64,000 nucleotides of DNA. Origin: Paradesertivirga sp036399495 (GTDB lineage: Bacteria > Bacteroidota > Bacteroidia > Sphingobacteriales > Sphingobacteriaceae). Where the stretch lies: the NCBI GenBank assembly GCA_036399495.1, contig DASWMZ010000224.1, positions 3,353-67,352 of the forward strand, given 5' to 3'. Numbering within the stretch: position 1 is the stretch's first letter; each line of letters opens with the position of its first letter. Below, piece by piece: positions 9,900 to 17,206 of the stretch. The notes under the pieces are model-generated. The model searched no databases. It had not been told where the DNA came from and saw nothing but the letters and a program-made list of their open reading frames with translations. The translations under genes and the position numbers were made by a program.

Positions 9900-10145
9900 A
9901 TGCGGGAAGAAGATAAAAAACCTGAGTTTGAGGAACCAATTGATACTGGCAAAAAATCCTTAACAGGATATGCGAAGTATACCGGTGTTGCTTTTCAAAT
10001 GATGGCTACTATTTGTCTTTCGGCTTTTATTGGTTATAAAATCGACCAATATTTACATCACGAAATACAATGGGCTACGGCTTTGTGTTCGGTTATAGGC
10101 GTGTGTTTATCTATTTATCAAACCATAAGGCAACTAAAAAATTGA
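9900..10145 (+). CDS. AtpZ/AtpI-family membrane protein, first gene of the ATP synthase operon
   Basis: This gene encodes 81 residues: an acidic N-terminus, then two transmembrane helices (about 27-47 and 58-75) containing GYKIDQYL, the pattern of the ATPase_gene1 (AtpZ/AtpI) family. Such proteins precede F-ATPase genes in many bacteria and have been linked to Mg2+ or Ca2+ transport and assembly of the c ring. The stop codon overlaps the TTG start of the next gene (TTGA). The role in this organism is inferred from position and family. Confidence 0.8.
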   Translation: MREEDKKPEFEEPIDTGKKSLTGYAKYTGVAFQMMATICLSAFIGYKIDQYLHHEIQWATALCSVIGVCLSIYQTIRQLKN

Positions 10146-10531
10146 AGCCCTTACAATTCACTTTATTCTTCCTTGCCTTTAATTTGATCTTAGCTTTAGC
10201 ACCCGGCTTCGCTCAACTACAGTATCCTGAAAAGGAAATACTGCTACCTGCGTTCTGGAAACTTTTTGCATTATTTAGTTTGTTGACTTTTCTTCTTTGC
10301 ATCACCGCATTTTGGAGAATGAGTGTGAGCAACAAAGCATCCGGCCAGGCTATACTTGGAACAGTAACTATAAAGCTTCTTTTTTGTATGGTACTGGCGT
10401 TTATATACCTTAGTAACTACGACGTGGATCCTACCAAATTTTTGATCAACTTTTTTTATCTATATTTCTTTCATACAGTGTTTGCAATTTATTGTTTGTT
10501 GCGTAACTTGCGCAACCAAAATTTAAAGTAA
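10142..10531 (+). CDS. Small AtpI-like membrane protein in the ATP synthase operon
   Basis: This gene encodes 129 residues with four predicted transmembrane segments. The frame is open from 10070, but those codons overlap the upstream gene in another phase. The TTG at 10142 overlaps the upstream stop codon (TTGA) and gives MKPLQFTLFF, a plausible membrane-protein start after an AAGG at about 10130. Its position between the AtpZ-like gene and atpB is that of AtpI-type accessory proteins. The sequence itself is not diagnostic, so the call is contextual. The start codon is the least certain part. Confidence 0.65.
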   Translation: MKPLQFTLFFLAFNLILALAPGFAQLQYPEKEILLPAFWKLFALFSLLTFLLCITAFWRMSVSNKASGQAILGTVTIKLLFCMVLAFIYLSNYDVDPTKFLINFFYLYFFHTVFAIYCLLRNLRNQNLK

Positions 10532-10545
10532 ATTCCTCAAAAAAA

Positions 10546-11706
10546 ATGGATTTAAGGCCTATTTTCAGTTTTAAAAAAATACAAAGTATAGCTTTTTCTG
10601 CTGTTTTTATTTCGATGATGGCCTTCTCTGCACAAGCTCAGGTTCACGAACCAATAGAAGAACCGGCTGTTACGAGGTCTGAAATGAATGCCCCTCACGA
10701 GGAAAAAGAGGAAGATATTTCTCAAACCATTTTACATCACATTGCCGATTCTCACGAATGGCATTTTTGGGGACATGGCGAACATAAAGTTTCACTTCCA
10801 CTTCCGGTTTTATTATGGACGAATAATGGGCTTGTTTCCTTTATGTCAAACAAGCACGATGATAATGACCATGGAACTGACATATTTGAAGAAAAAGGAC
10901 AACAACTTGTAAATTTCCATGGCAAATACTACTATCCCGCCCAAGCGAAAAACAGCCATGGTGCTTATGTAGAAGTAGACGAAAATGGTGTTCCTAATAA
11001 CGAAAAGCCTTTAGATATCTCAATTACAAAAAACGTAGTTTCTTTGTTTATATCAGTAATCGCGTTGATTCTTATTTTCGGAAGTATAGCAAAAGCATAC
11101 GCTAAACGCCAGGGAAAAGCACCAAAAGGATTACAGTCGCTATTAGAGCCAATAATATTATTTGTTCGTGATGATATCGCGAAACCTCAATTAGGGCATC
11201 GTTATGCGGCATTTATGCCCTATCTTCTAACTGTATTCTTCTTTGTATGGTTGAATAACTTAATGGGATTGATTCCATTCTTCCCAGGAGGAGCAAATTT
11301 AACAGGTAATATCTCGGTAACGATGATGCTTGCGCTTTGTACTTTTATTCTAACCACTATAAATGGAAATAAAAACTATTGGGGTCACGTATTTACGCCT
11401 CACGTTCCATGGTGGTTATATCCCTTAATGATTCCTGTTGAGATCATCGGATTATTTACAAAGCCAATTGCCTTAATGATTCGTTTGTTTGCCAACATCA
11501 CTGCAGGCCATATTCTTATCTTAAGTTTGATTTCATTGATATTCATTTTGAAATCTGTTTTGGTAGCAGGTATTGCAATTCCTTTCGTACTATTTATCAG
11601 CGTAATTGAGCTGGTAGTTGGGTTTATTCAGGCGTTTATCTTCACCATCCTGTCTGCCTTATTTATTGGCATGGCGGTAGAAGAAAAACATGCTGCTGAA
11701 CACTAA
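10546..11706 (+). CDS. atpB: F0F1 ATP synthase subunit a
   Basis: This gene encodes 386 residues. It has an N-terminal signal peptide (cleavage probably after SAQA), then about 120 His/Glu-rich residues that would face the periplasm, then the multi-helix subunit a core. The essential proton-path arginine is R313 in MIRLFANITAGH. Subunit a forms the proton half-channels against the c ring. The signal peptide and long periplasmic domain are absent from the E. coli protein but are common in Bacteroidota. It lies 14 bases after the AtpI-like gene. Confidence 0.96.
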   Translation: MDLRPIFSFKKIQSIAFSAVFISMMAFSAQAQVHEPIEEPAVTRSEMNAPHEEKEEDISQTILHHIADSHEWHFWGHGEHKVSLPLPVLLWTNNGLVSFMSNKHDDNDHGTDIFEEKGQQLVNFHGKYYYPAQAKNSHGAYVEVDENGVPNNEKPLDISITKNVVSLFISVIALILIFGSIAKAYAKRQGKAPKGLQSLLEPIILFVRDDIAKPQLGHRYAAFMPYLLTVFFFVWLNNLMGLIPFFPGGANLTGNISVTMMLALCTFILTTINGNKNYWGHVFTPHVPWWLYPLMIPVEIIGLFTKPIALMIRLFANITAGHILILSLISLIFILKSVLVAGIAIPFVLFISVIELVVGFIQAFIFTILSALFIGMAVEEKHAAEH

Positions 11707-11750
11707 TTTGAATCATTTTTTATTAATATATACAATTTAAAAACAAAGTA

Positions 11751-11963
11751 ATGATAACTGGAAGTATTGCAGGTATTGGAGCCGGATTAGCAGCTATAGG
11801 TGCTGGTATCGGTATCGGACAAATTGGCGGAAAAGCTATGGAAGGTATGGCTCGCCAACCTGAAGCAGCAGGCCGTATTCAAACAGCTATGTTAATCGCA
11901 GCAGCATTCGTTGAGGCGGTAGCTCTGTTTGGTGTGGTTGTAGCTTTCTTAGGTACAAAGTAA
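11751..11963 (+). CDS. atpE: F0F1 ATP synthase subunit c
   Basis: This gene encodes 70 residues forming two transmembrane helices around the polar loop ARQPEA. The first helix is Gly-rich. The ion-binding carboxylate is E55 (AFVEAVALFG). The residue after E55 is Ala, not the Ser/Thr seen in typical sodium-binding rings, so proton coupling is inferred. It forms the rotating c ring. A strong terminator-like hairpin starts at its stop codon, which may raise c-subunit mRNA relative to the rest of the operon. Confidence 0.96.
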   Translation: MITGSIAGIGAGLAAIGAGIGIGQIGGKAMEGMARQPEAAGRIQTAMLIAAAFVEAVALFGVVVAFLGTK

Positions 11964-12000
11964 AAAAAAGGCCGTTGCGATTGGCAACAGCCTTTTTTTC
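11962..12000 (+). terminator. Rho-independent terminator-like hairpin between atpE and atpF
   Basis: The stem is GGC-c-GTTGC / GCAAC-a-GCC with one mismatch and a GATTG loop. It is extended by A7/T7 pairing and followed by a T7 run (11993-11999). It is intra-operonic, so it is probably a partial terminator or attenuator. Confidence 0.75.
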
Positions 12001-12032
12001 TGATTCAAAATGATTAAAACAAACTGCATATA

Positions 12033-12545
12033 ATGACAATATTAGCATTAAACCCTCTGGTTAGTCCCGATCCGGGATTGTTTATCTGGTCTACCGTTGC
12101 TTTTCTACTTTTGTTTTTTCTTCTAAGCAAGTTTGCGTGGAAGCCAATTGTTAAGGCATTAGATGAACGCGAACGCTCTATAGAGGATGCGTTATCTAAA
12201 GCTGAAAAGGCTAAAGAGGAAATGGCTAAGCTTACCAGTGAAAATACTGAACTATTAAAACAAGCTCGCGCAGAACGCGACTTGATTTTAAAAGAAGCAA
12301 AAGAACTAAAAGATAAGATTGTTAGCGAAGCTAAAACTGCAGCACAAGTTGAAGGCGGTAAAATGCTTGAAAAAGCACAGCAGGAAATTGAAAGCCAGAG
12401 AGCTGCAGCTGTTGCTCAAATAAAAGGACAAGTAGCAGAGCTTTCTATTCAAATTGCTGAGAAAGTTTTGCGTCATCAGCTAGAAGACAAAAGCAAACAG
12501 GAAGCTTTAGTTTCTGATTTGCTAAAAGAAGTAAGATTAAATTAA
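12033..12545 (+). CDS. atpF: F0F1 ATP synthase subunit b
   Basis: This gene encodes 170 residues: one N-terminal transmembrane helix (about 14-32, LFIWSTVAFLLLFFLLSKF), then the conserved WKPIVKALDERERSI and a long charged, Ala-rich coiled coil to about residue 150. Subunit b is the peripheral stalk that holds F1 against the rotating parts and binds delta (AtpH). There is a single b gene, as expected for a non-photosynthetic bacterium. It follows atpE after the hairpin and precedes atpH by 46 bases. Confidence 0.95.
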   Translation: MTILALNPLVSPDPGLFIWSTVAFLLLFFLLSKFAWKPIVKALDERERSIEDALSKAEKAKEEMAKLTSENTELLKQARAERDLILKEAKELKDKIVSEAKTAAQVEGGKMLEKAQQEIESQRAAAVAQIKGQVAELSIQIAEKVLRHQLEDKSKQEALVSDLLKEVRLN

Positions 12546-12591
12546 TCAGGCTTTATTTCAATTTTGACCTTTTACTTTTTGACTTTATAAT

Positions 12592-13137
12592 ATGTCTGAA
12601 ATACAAGTAGCTTCACGATATGCTAAATCATTAATTGATCTTGCAGAAGAGCAAACTTCTTTAGAAGCAGTTAAAACTGATATAGAGTCTTTTGTTAGTG
12701 TGGTTCGTGAAAACCCAACATTACAAGCCGTTTTAAAAAATCCAATTATCGGGATTGACAAAAAAACTGCTATTCTGGATCAGTTATTTGGTGCCAGCTT
12801 TAATAAAGTTGTAATGGCTTTTTTTAAGATTGTGGTTAGCAAAGGTCGTTCGGAAGTTCTTTATGGAACTGCAAAAGAGTTTATCAACGAGTACAACAGA
12901 CGAAAAGGAATTATCCATGCAGTTGTGACTTCTGCGGTTCCGCTAACTGAAGCGCAAAAAAGTAAAGTTGCTGATCTGATAATTGAAGCAACAAAAGCGC
13001 AGGTAGTTCTTGAAAGTAAAATTGATCCCGCTTTGATAGGCGGTTTTATTATAAAAGTAGGCGACAGACAAGTAGACGTCAGTATTGCAAGCAGCTTGAA
13101 CAAGCTCAGACATGAGTTTGAGCAGAAGGTATATTAA
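12592..13137 (+). CDS. atpH: F0F1 ATP synthase subunit delta
   Basis: This gene encodes 181 residues of the OSCP/delta family. It has an N-terminal helical domain starting VASRYAKSLIDLA, and a C-terminal end with the family motif IDPALIGGFIIKVGDRQVDVSI (seen in two parts, IDPALIGGFI and KVGDRQVDVS). It joins the peripheral stalk to the top of the alpha/beta hexamer. The gap to atpA is 156 bases and contains potential RNA structure. Confidence 0.95.
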   Translation: MSEIQVASRYAKSLIDLAEEQTSLEAVKTDIESFVSVVRENPTLQAVLKNPIIGIDKKTAILDQLFGASFNKVVMAFFKIVVSKGRSEVLYGTAKEFINEYNRRKGIIHAVVTSAVPLTEAQKSKVADLIIEATKAQVVLESKIDPALIGGFIIKVGDRQVDVSIASSLNKLRHEFEQKVY

Positions 13138-13186
13138 AAGTGTCAACAAAGACACAAACCTTGCATATTAAACCTGATTGAAGCGG

Positions 13187-13218
13187 ATACTGGCCTGTGA
13201 TTAAGGCCTGTGCAGTAT
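13187..13218 (+). other. Nested inverted repeat in the atpH-atpA gap
   Basis: The outer arms ATACTG / CAGTAT enclose the inner arms GGCCT / AGGCC, forming an imperfect stem-loop. A smaller hairpin (GTGTC / GACAC) lies at 13140-13155. There is no T-run, so this is not a simple terminator. It may be an intercistronic mRNA-processing or stability element. Confidence 0.4.
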
Positions 13219-13293
13219 GAGCGGAAAGCAGGGCAGAAATAACAAAAGAGATTAGAAACAAGATTTACATTAAAAACTCATAATATATAAACT

Positions 13294-14868
13294 ATGGTAG
13301 AGGTAAGACCAGATGAAGTTTCGGCAATATTGCGTCAGCAGTTATCGGGCTTTAAATCAGAGGCCGAACTTGAAGAAGTTGGTACCGTTTTGCAAGTTGG
13401 TGATGGTATCGCTCGTGTTTACGGCCTTACCCAAGTTCAATCAGGCGAGCTGGTAGAATTTGAAAACGGTTTACGAGGTATTGTATTAAACCTTGAGGAA
13501 GACAACGTAGGGGTTGTATTGCTGGGTGATTATAACGAGATTAAAGAAGGAAATACTGTAAAACGCACTAAAAAGATTGCTTCGCTACAAGTTGGTGAAG
13601 GAATGCTTGGTCGTGTAGTGAACACACTTGGTCAGCCAATTGACGGTAAAGGACCAATTGCTGGTGAAACCTTTGAAATGCCGATTGAGCGTAAAGCTCC
13701 CGGAGTAATCTATCGCCAGCCGGTTACCGAGCCTTTACAAACTGGTATTAAAGCGATCGACGCGATGATTCCAATTGGTCGCGGACAGCGTGAGTTGGTT
13801 ATCGGTGATCGTCAGACAGGTAAAACTGCGGTATGTATCGATACCATTATCAATCAAAAAGAATTTTACGCAGCCGGTAATCCGGTTTATTGTATTTATG
13901 TTGCCATTGGCCAGAAAAGTTCTACTGTAGCACAAATTGTGCGCACACTTGAAGAGAATGGTGCAATGCCTTACTCGGTGGTTGTTGCCGCTTCTGCAGC
14001 AGATCCTGCTCCGATGCAGTTCTTTGCTCCGTTTGCAGGTGCAGCGATTGGAGAGTACTTCCGTGATACAGGTCGCCCGGCATTAATCATTTATGATGAT
14101 TTGTCTAAACAAGCTGTTGCTTACCGTGAAGTATCATTATTGCTTCGTCGTCCACCGGGCCGTGAGGCATATCCTGGAGACGTATTTTATCTTCACAGTC
14201 GTTTATTAGAGCGTGCTGCAAAGATCAATGCGTCTGATGATATCGCCAGAAATATGAACGATTTGCCTGATTCTATCAAGCATTTAGTTAAAGGTGGCGG
14301 TTCATTAACAGCTCTTCCAATTATCGAAACTCAGGCTGGTGACGTATCGGCTTATATTCCAACCAACGTGATTTCAATTACTGATGGTCAGATATTCCTT
14401 GAGTCTAACTTATTCAATGCGGGTGTTCGTCCGGCTATTAACGTAGGTATTTCGGTATCTCGTGTAGGTGGTAACGCGCAAATCAAGTCGATGAAGAAAG
14501 TTGCCGGTACGTTGAAGTTAGAGCAAGCGCAATATCGTGAGCTTGAAGCCTTCTCTAAGTTCGGTTCTGATTTGGATGCTGCAACTAAAGCGGTATTAGA
14601 TAAAGGTTCACGTAACGTTGAAATCTTAAAGCAAGGACAATTTTCTCCGGTTACCGTAGAAAAACAAGTTGCAATTATCTATATCGGTACTAAAGGTTTA
14701 TTACGCCAGGTTCCGGTTGATAAAGTAAGAGCGTTTGAAAAAGAATACGTTGATCAGTTAGAAGCCCGTAATCCTGAGGTTTTACAAGCATTGAAAGCTG
14801 GTAAACTTGACGATAGCATCACTTCAGTTTTGGAGACTGTTGCTAAGGAACTTGCAGGGAAATACTAA
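13294..14868 (+). CDS. atpA: F0F1 ATP synthase subunit alpha
   Basis: This gene encodes 524 residues with the three standard domains: an N-terminal beta-barrel, a nucleotide-binding domain with P-loop GDRQTGKT at 171-178, and a C-terminal helical bundle. The signature region PAINVGISVSRVGG is present. Alpha carries the non-catalytic nucleotide sites of F1. The ATG at 13294 is followed by MVEVRPDEVSAILRQQL, the typical start. The gene ends before a short palindromic repeat that separates it from atpG. Confidence 0.97.
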   Translation: MVEVRPDEVSAILRQQLSGFKSEAELEEVGTVLQVGDGIARVYGLTQVQSGELVEFENGLRGIVLNLEEDNVGVVLLGDYNEIKEGNTVKRTKKIASLQVGEGMLGRVVNTLGQPIDGKGPIAGETFEMPIERKAPGVIYRQPVTEPLQTGIKAIDAMIPIGRGQRELVIGDRQTGKTAVCIDTIINQKEFYAAGNPVYCIYVAIGQKSSTVAQIVRTLEENGAMPYSVVVAASAADPAPMQFFAPFAGAAIGEYFRDTGRPALIIYDDLSKQAVAYREVSLLLRRPPGREAYPGDVFYLHSRLLERAAKINASDDIARNMNDLPDSIKHLVKGGGSLTALPIIETQAGDVSAYIPTNVISITDGQIFLESNLFNAGVRPAINVGISVSRVGGNAQIKSMKKVAGTLKLEQAQYRELEAFSKFGSDLDAATKAVLDKGSRNVEILKQGQFSPVTVEKQVAIIYIGTKGLLRQVPVDKVRAFEKEYVDQLEARNPEVLQALKAGKLDDSITSVLETVAKELAGKY

Positions 14869-14874
14869 TTTAAA

Positions 14875-14937
14875 ATATGAGATACGGAGAAGGGGCGTAA
14901 GTCTTACATCTTGTATCTCATATCTTACATCTAATTC
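14875..14937. repeat. Palindromic intergenic repeat of the GAGATATGAGATGTAAGA type
   Basis: Perfect 11-bp arms ATATGAGATAC (14875-14885) and GTATCTCATAT (14913-14923) enclose a GC-richer centre. They are followed by TCTTACATCT. Related sequences occur at 41621-41651 and 53741-53769, which suggests a dispersed repeat family. Confidence 0.6.
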
Positions 14938-14942
14938 AATAC

Positions 14943-15827
14943 ATGGCTAATTTAAAAGAAGTAAGAAATAGAATCACATCGGTAAGCTCTACTCAGCAGA
15001 TCACTAAAGCCATGAAGATGGTTTCGGCTGCGAAATTGAAAAGGGCAACCAATGCTATTGTTCAGTTACGCCCATACGCTAACAAGCTAAGGGATATTCT
15101 TTCAAATCTTTCAGCAAGCCTGGAAGAGTCTACTTCTCCATTTATACAGGAGCGCGAACCGGTACGTGTACTTGTTGTAGTTGTTTCTTCAAACCGCGGA
15201 CTAGCAGGTGCGTTTAACGCGAATGTTATCAAAACAGCCAATCTTTTAATCTCCGAAAAATATTCTGAGCAGTTACGAAAGGGTAATGTAAGCATCATTG
15301 CGATTGGAAAGAAAAGCCAGGATTTTTACGAGAAACGGAAATACAATATTGTTGGCAACAACAACGAACTATTTTCTGATCTTACCTTTGAAAATACTTC
15401 TGTTATTACAGAAGGAATTATGAAGGGTTTTGCTAACGGTGATTACGATCGTGTAGAAATCGTTTACAATCAATTTAAAAACGCTGCCATGCAGGTTTTA
15501 GTTGCAGAGCAATTGCTTCCTGTACCGCGTGCCGTTCAAACTGATAATAAAGCAGCTTCAAAAACAGATTACATTCTGGAGCCATCTCAGGAAGAAATCG
15601 TAAACGAACTAATACCTAAGTCGATTAAAACACAAGTATATAAGGCTGTATTAGACTCTCATGCTTCTGAGCATGGAGCACGTATGACGGCGATGGATAA
15701 AGCCACTGAGAATGCAGGTGATTTATTAAAAGCACTGAAACTTTCTTACAACCAGGCACGTCAGGCTGCAATTACAACTGAGCTTACAGAGATTGTGAGT
15801 GGTGCGGCGGCGTTGACGGGGTCGTAA
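14943..15827 (+). CDS. atpG: F0F1 ATP synthase subunit gamma
   Basis: This gene encodes 294 residues. The N-terminal helix contains RITSVSSTQQITKAMKMVSAAK, written here as the motif TQQITKAMKM, and the C-terminal helix contains ASEHGARMTAMDKATENA. These two form the rotating central shaft. It is the last gene of this operon. atpD (beta) and atpC (epsilon) are not in the window and must be encoded elsewhere, an arrangement known in Bacteroidota. Confidence 0.96.
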   Translation: MANLKEVRNRITSVSSTQQITKAMKMVSAAKLKRATNAIVQLRPYANKLRDILSNLSASLEESTSPFIQEREPVRVLVVVVSSNRGLAGAFNANVIKTANLLISEKYSEQLRKGNVSIIAIGKKSQDFYEKRKYNIVGNNNELFSDLTFENTSVITEGIMKGFANGDYDRVEIVYNQFKNAAMQVLVAEQLLPVPRAVQTDNKAASKTDYILEPSQEEIVNELIPKSIKTQVYKAVLDSHASEHGARMTAMDKATENAGDLLKALKLSYNQARQAAITTELTEIVSGAAALTGS

Positions 15828-15830
15828 AAG

Positions 15831-15861
15831 GCCTCACCCCGACCCTCTCCAGAGGAGAGGG
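15831..15861. repeat. REP-like intergenic palindrome (CCTCACCCC...CCCTCTCC/GGAGAGGG)
   Basis: CCTCACCCCGA is followed by a perfect 8-bp hairpin CCCTCTCC-AGA-GGAGAGGG. I recall this sequence type as a common interspersed element in many genomes, including Sphingobacteriaceae. It is seen here once. Confidence 0.5.
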
Positions 15862-15879
15862 AAACATATGTAAAAAATC

Positions 15880-15909
15880 AAAACCCTTGCCTATGGTAAG
15901 GGTTTTTTG
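15880..15909 (+). terminator. Rho-independent terminator of the ATP synthase operon
   Basis: The stem AAACCCTT-G-CC / GG-T-AAGGGTTT (one G-U pair) has a TAT loop and is followed by a T6 run. It lies about 55 bases after the atpG stop codon. Confidence 0.85.
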
Positions 15910-15969
15910 TTTAATAGTGATAATATATATCTTGCATTTAAGCTCCGTTGGAGAGCGTTAATAAGGCAC

Positions 15970-16962
15970 ATGGAATACAGAAAACTTGGCGAATCAAATT
16001 TAGAATTATCTGCAATAACTTTTGGCGCATGGGCATCCGGTGGATGGATGTGGGGTGGAAACGATCGTAAGGAGGCAGTAAATGCGATGAGAGCATCGTA
16101 TGATAACGGCGTTACATCAATAGATACTGCTCCGGTGTATGGACAGGGTTTAAGTGAGGAAATTACAGGCGAGGCGATTAAAGACTTGCCCAGAGATAAA
16201 GTTCAAATCCTTACAAAATATGGATTGAGATGGGAAGGCAACCAAGGTCAGTTTTATTTTAAGAGTAAGAACAATCAGGGTGAGGATATAGATATATATA
16301 AGTTCGCAGGGAGAGACAGTGTTATTAAAGAGTGTGAAACAAGCTTGAAACTTCTTGGCACCGATTATATTGATCTCTACCAAATTCATTGGGCTGATCC
16401 TACCACACCGATTGATGAAACGATGGAGGCGGTTACACTTTTAATTCAACAAGGTAAGGTTCGGTATGCCGGAGTTTGTAATTATACAGCAGATCAAATG
16501 CTGGAGGCTGAGAAGACACTTTCATTGGTCTCAAATCAAGTTCCATACAGCATGGTAACCCGGAAAATTGAGGAAGTGCTAATTCCGCATTGCATTGCAA
16601 ATAAAAAATCAATTCTGGCTTATAGCCCGATGGAACGAGGATTACTTACCGGAAAGATAAAGCCGAATCATCGGTTTTCAGAAGGAGATCACCGTGCGGG
16701 AGTAAAGGCGTTTACTCCGGAGAATATTACAAACGTAAACAGCTTCCTGAATAAGATCAAGTATATCGCTGACGATAAAGGTGTTACTTTGGGCCAACTT
16801 GTTTTGAGATGGACGATAGATAAACCCGGAATTACTGTAGCTTTAGCCGGAGCTCGCAACGCTGAGCAGGCTGTGCAAAATGCTAAATCAGCTGACATTA
16901 GGCTAACTGCAGATGAAATGTATTACATCAATATGCAATTAGATGAATTGGTGATGGTATAA
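15970..16962 (+). CDS. Aldo/keto reductase
   Basis: This gene encodes 330 residues of the AKR (beta/alpha)8 barrel family. The catalytic tetrad is visible as D52, Y57 (SIDTAPVYG), K83 (ILTKYG) and H140 (YQIHWAD). The C-terminal NADPH-binding end is VALAGARNAEQ. It reduces an unidentified carbonyl substrate with NADPH. The frame is open from 15907, but MEYRKLGESNLELS at 15970 is the standard family start. It is a single gene following the ATP operon terminator. Confidence 0.88.
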   Translation: MEYRKLGESNLELSAITFGAWASGGWMWGGNDRKEAVNAMRASYDNGVTSIDTAPVYGQGLSEEITGEAIKDLPRDKVQILTKYGLRWEGNQGQFYFKSKNNQGEDIDIYKFAGRDSVIKECETSLKLLGTDYIDLYQIHWADPTTPIDETMEAVTLLIQQGKVRYAGVCNYTADQMLEAEKTLSLVSNQVPYSMVTRKIEEVLIPHCIANKKSILAYSPMERGLLTGKIKPNHRFSEGDHRAGVKAFTPENITNVNSFLNKIKYIADDKGVTLGQLVLRWTIDKPGITVALAGARNAEQAVQNAKSADIRLTADEMYYINMQLDELVMV

Positions 16963-16996
16963 AAACAAGCGGGTAGAAATTGCTTCTTTCCCGCTT
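16961..16996 (-). terminator. Terminator for the VWA-DUF6496 operon
   Basis: A 7-bp stem AAGCGGG / CCCGCTT is followed on the minus strand by GTTTTT. It directly adjoins the stop codon of the convergent reductase gene. Confidence 0.65.
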
Positions 16997-17022
16997 AGCA
17001 AAGTCGATATAGAAGCCTTGTA

Positions 17023-17199
17023 TTAACCTTTCTTTTTTGGAACCTTTGCACCTTTCTCTCTCGCTTCAGACAATCCAATTGCTACAGCCTGCTTTTTAGA
17101 AGTTACTTTTTTACCAGTTCCAGTTTTAAGCTTTCCTTCTTTCATTTCATGCATGGCTTCTTCCACTTTTTCGCCAGCCTTTTTCAAATACTTTGCCAT
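17023..17199 (-). CDS. Small basic protein, DUF6496-like
   Basis: This gene encodes 58 residues rich in Lys and Gly, with the stretches MHEMKEGKLKTGTGKKV and KKQAVAIGLSEAREKG and the tail KVPKKKG. This resembles the small DUF6496 proteins of unknown function found in many soil bacteria. The frame extends 20 codons upstream into the VWA gene, but ATG 17199 gives MAKYLKKAGEKV, the typical start. It begins 7 bases after the VWA stop codon, so the two are likely cotranscribed. Its charge suggests nucleic-acid binding, but that is a guess. Confidence 0.75.
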   Translation of the reverse strand: MAKYLKKAGEKVEEAMHEMKEGKLKTGTGKKVTSKKQAVAIGLSEAREKGAKVPKKKG

Positions 17200-17206
17200 A
17201 AATATA

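Noticed and set aside
10070..10141. Upstream start of the AtpI-like gene at 10070
   Set aside because: It would overlap the AtpZ-like gene by 76 bases and add a charged, non-family segment; the TTG at 10142 overlaps the stop codon in the classical TTGA fashion.
12943..13155. Minus-strand frames within atpH
   Set aside because: They are shadows of atpH on the opposite strand, with no independent support.
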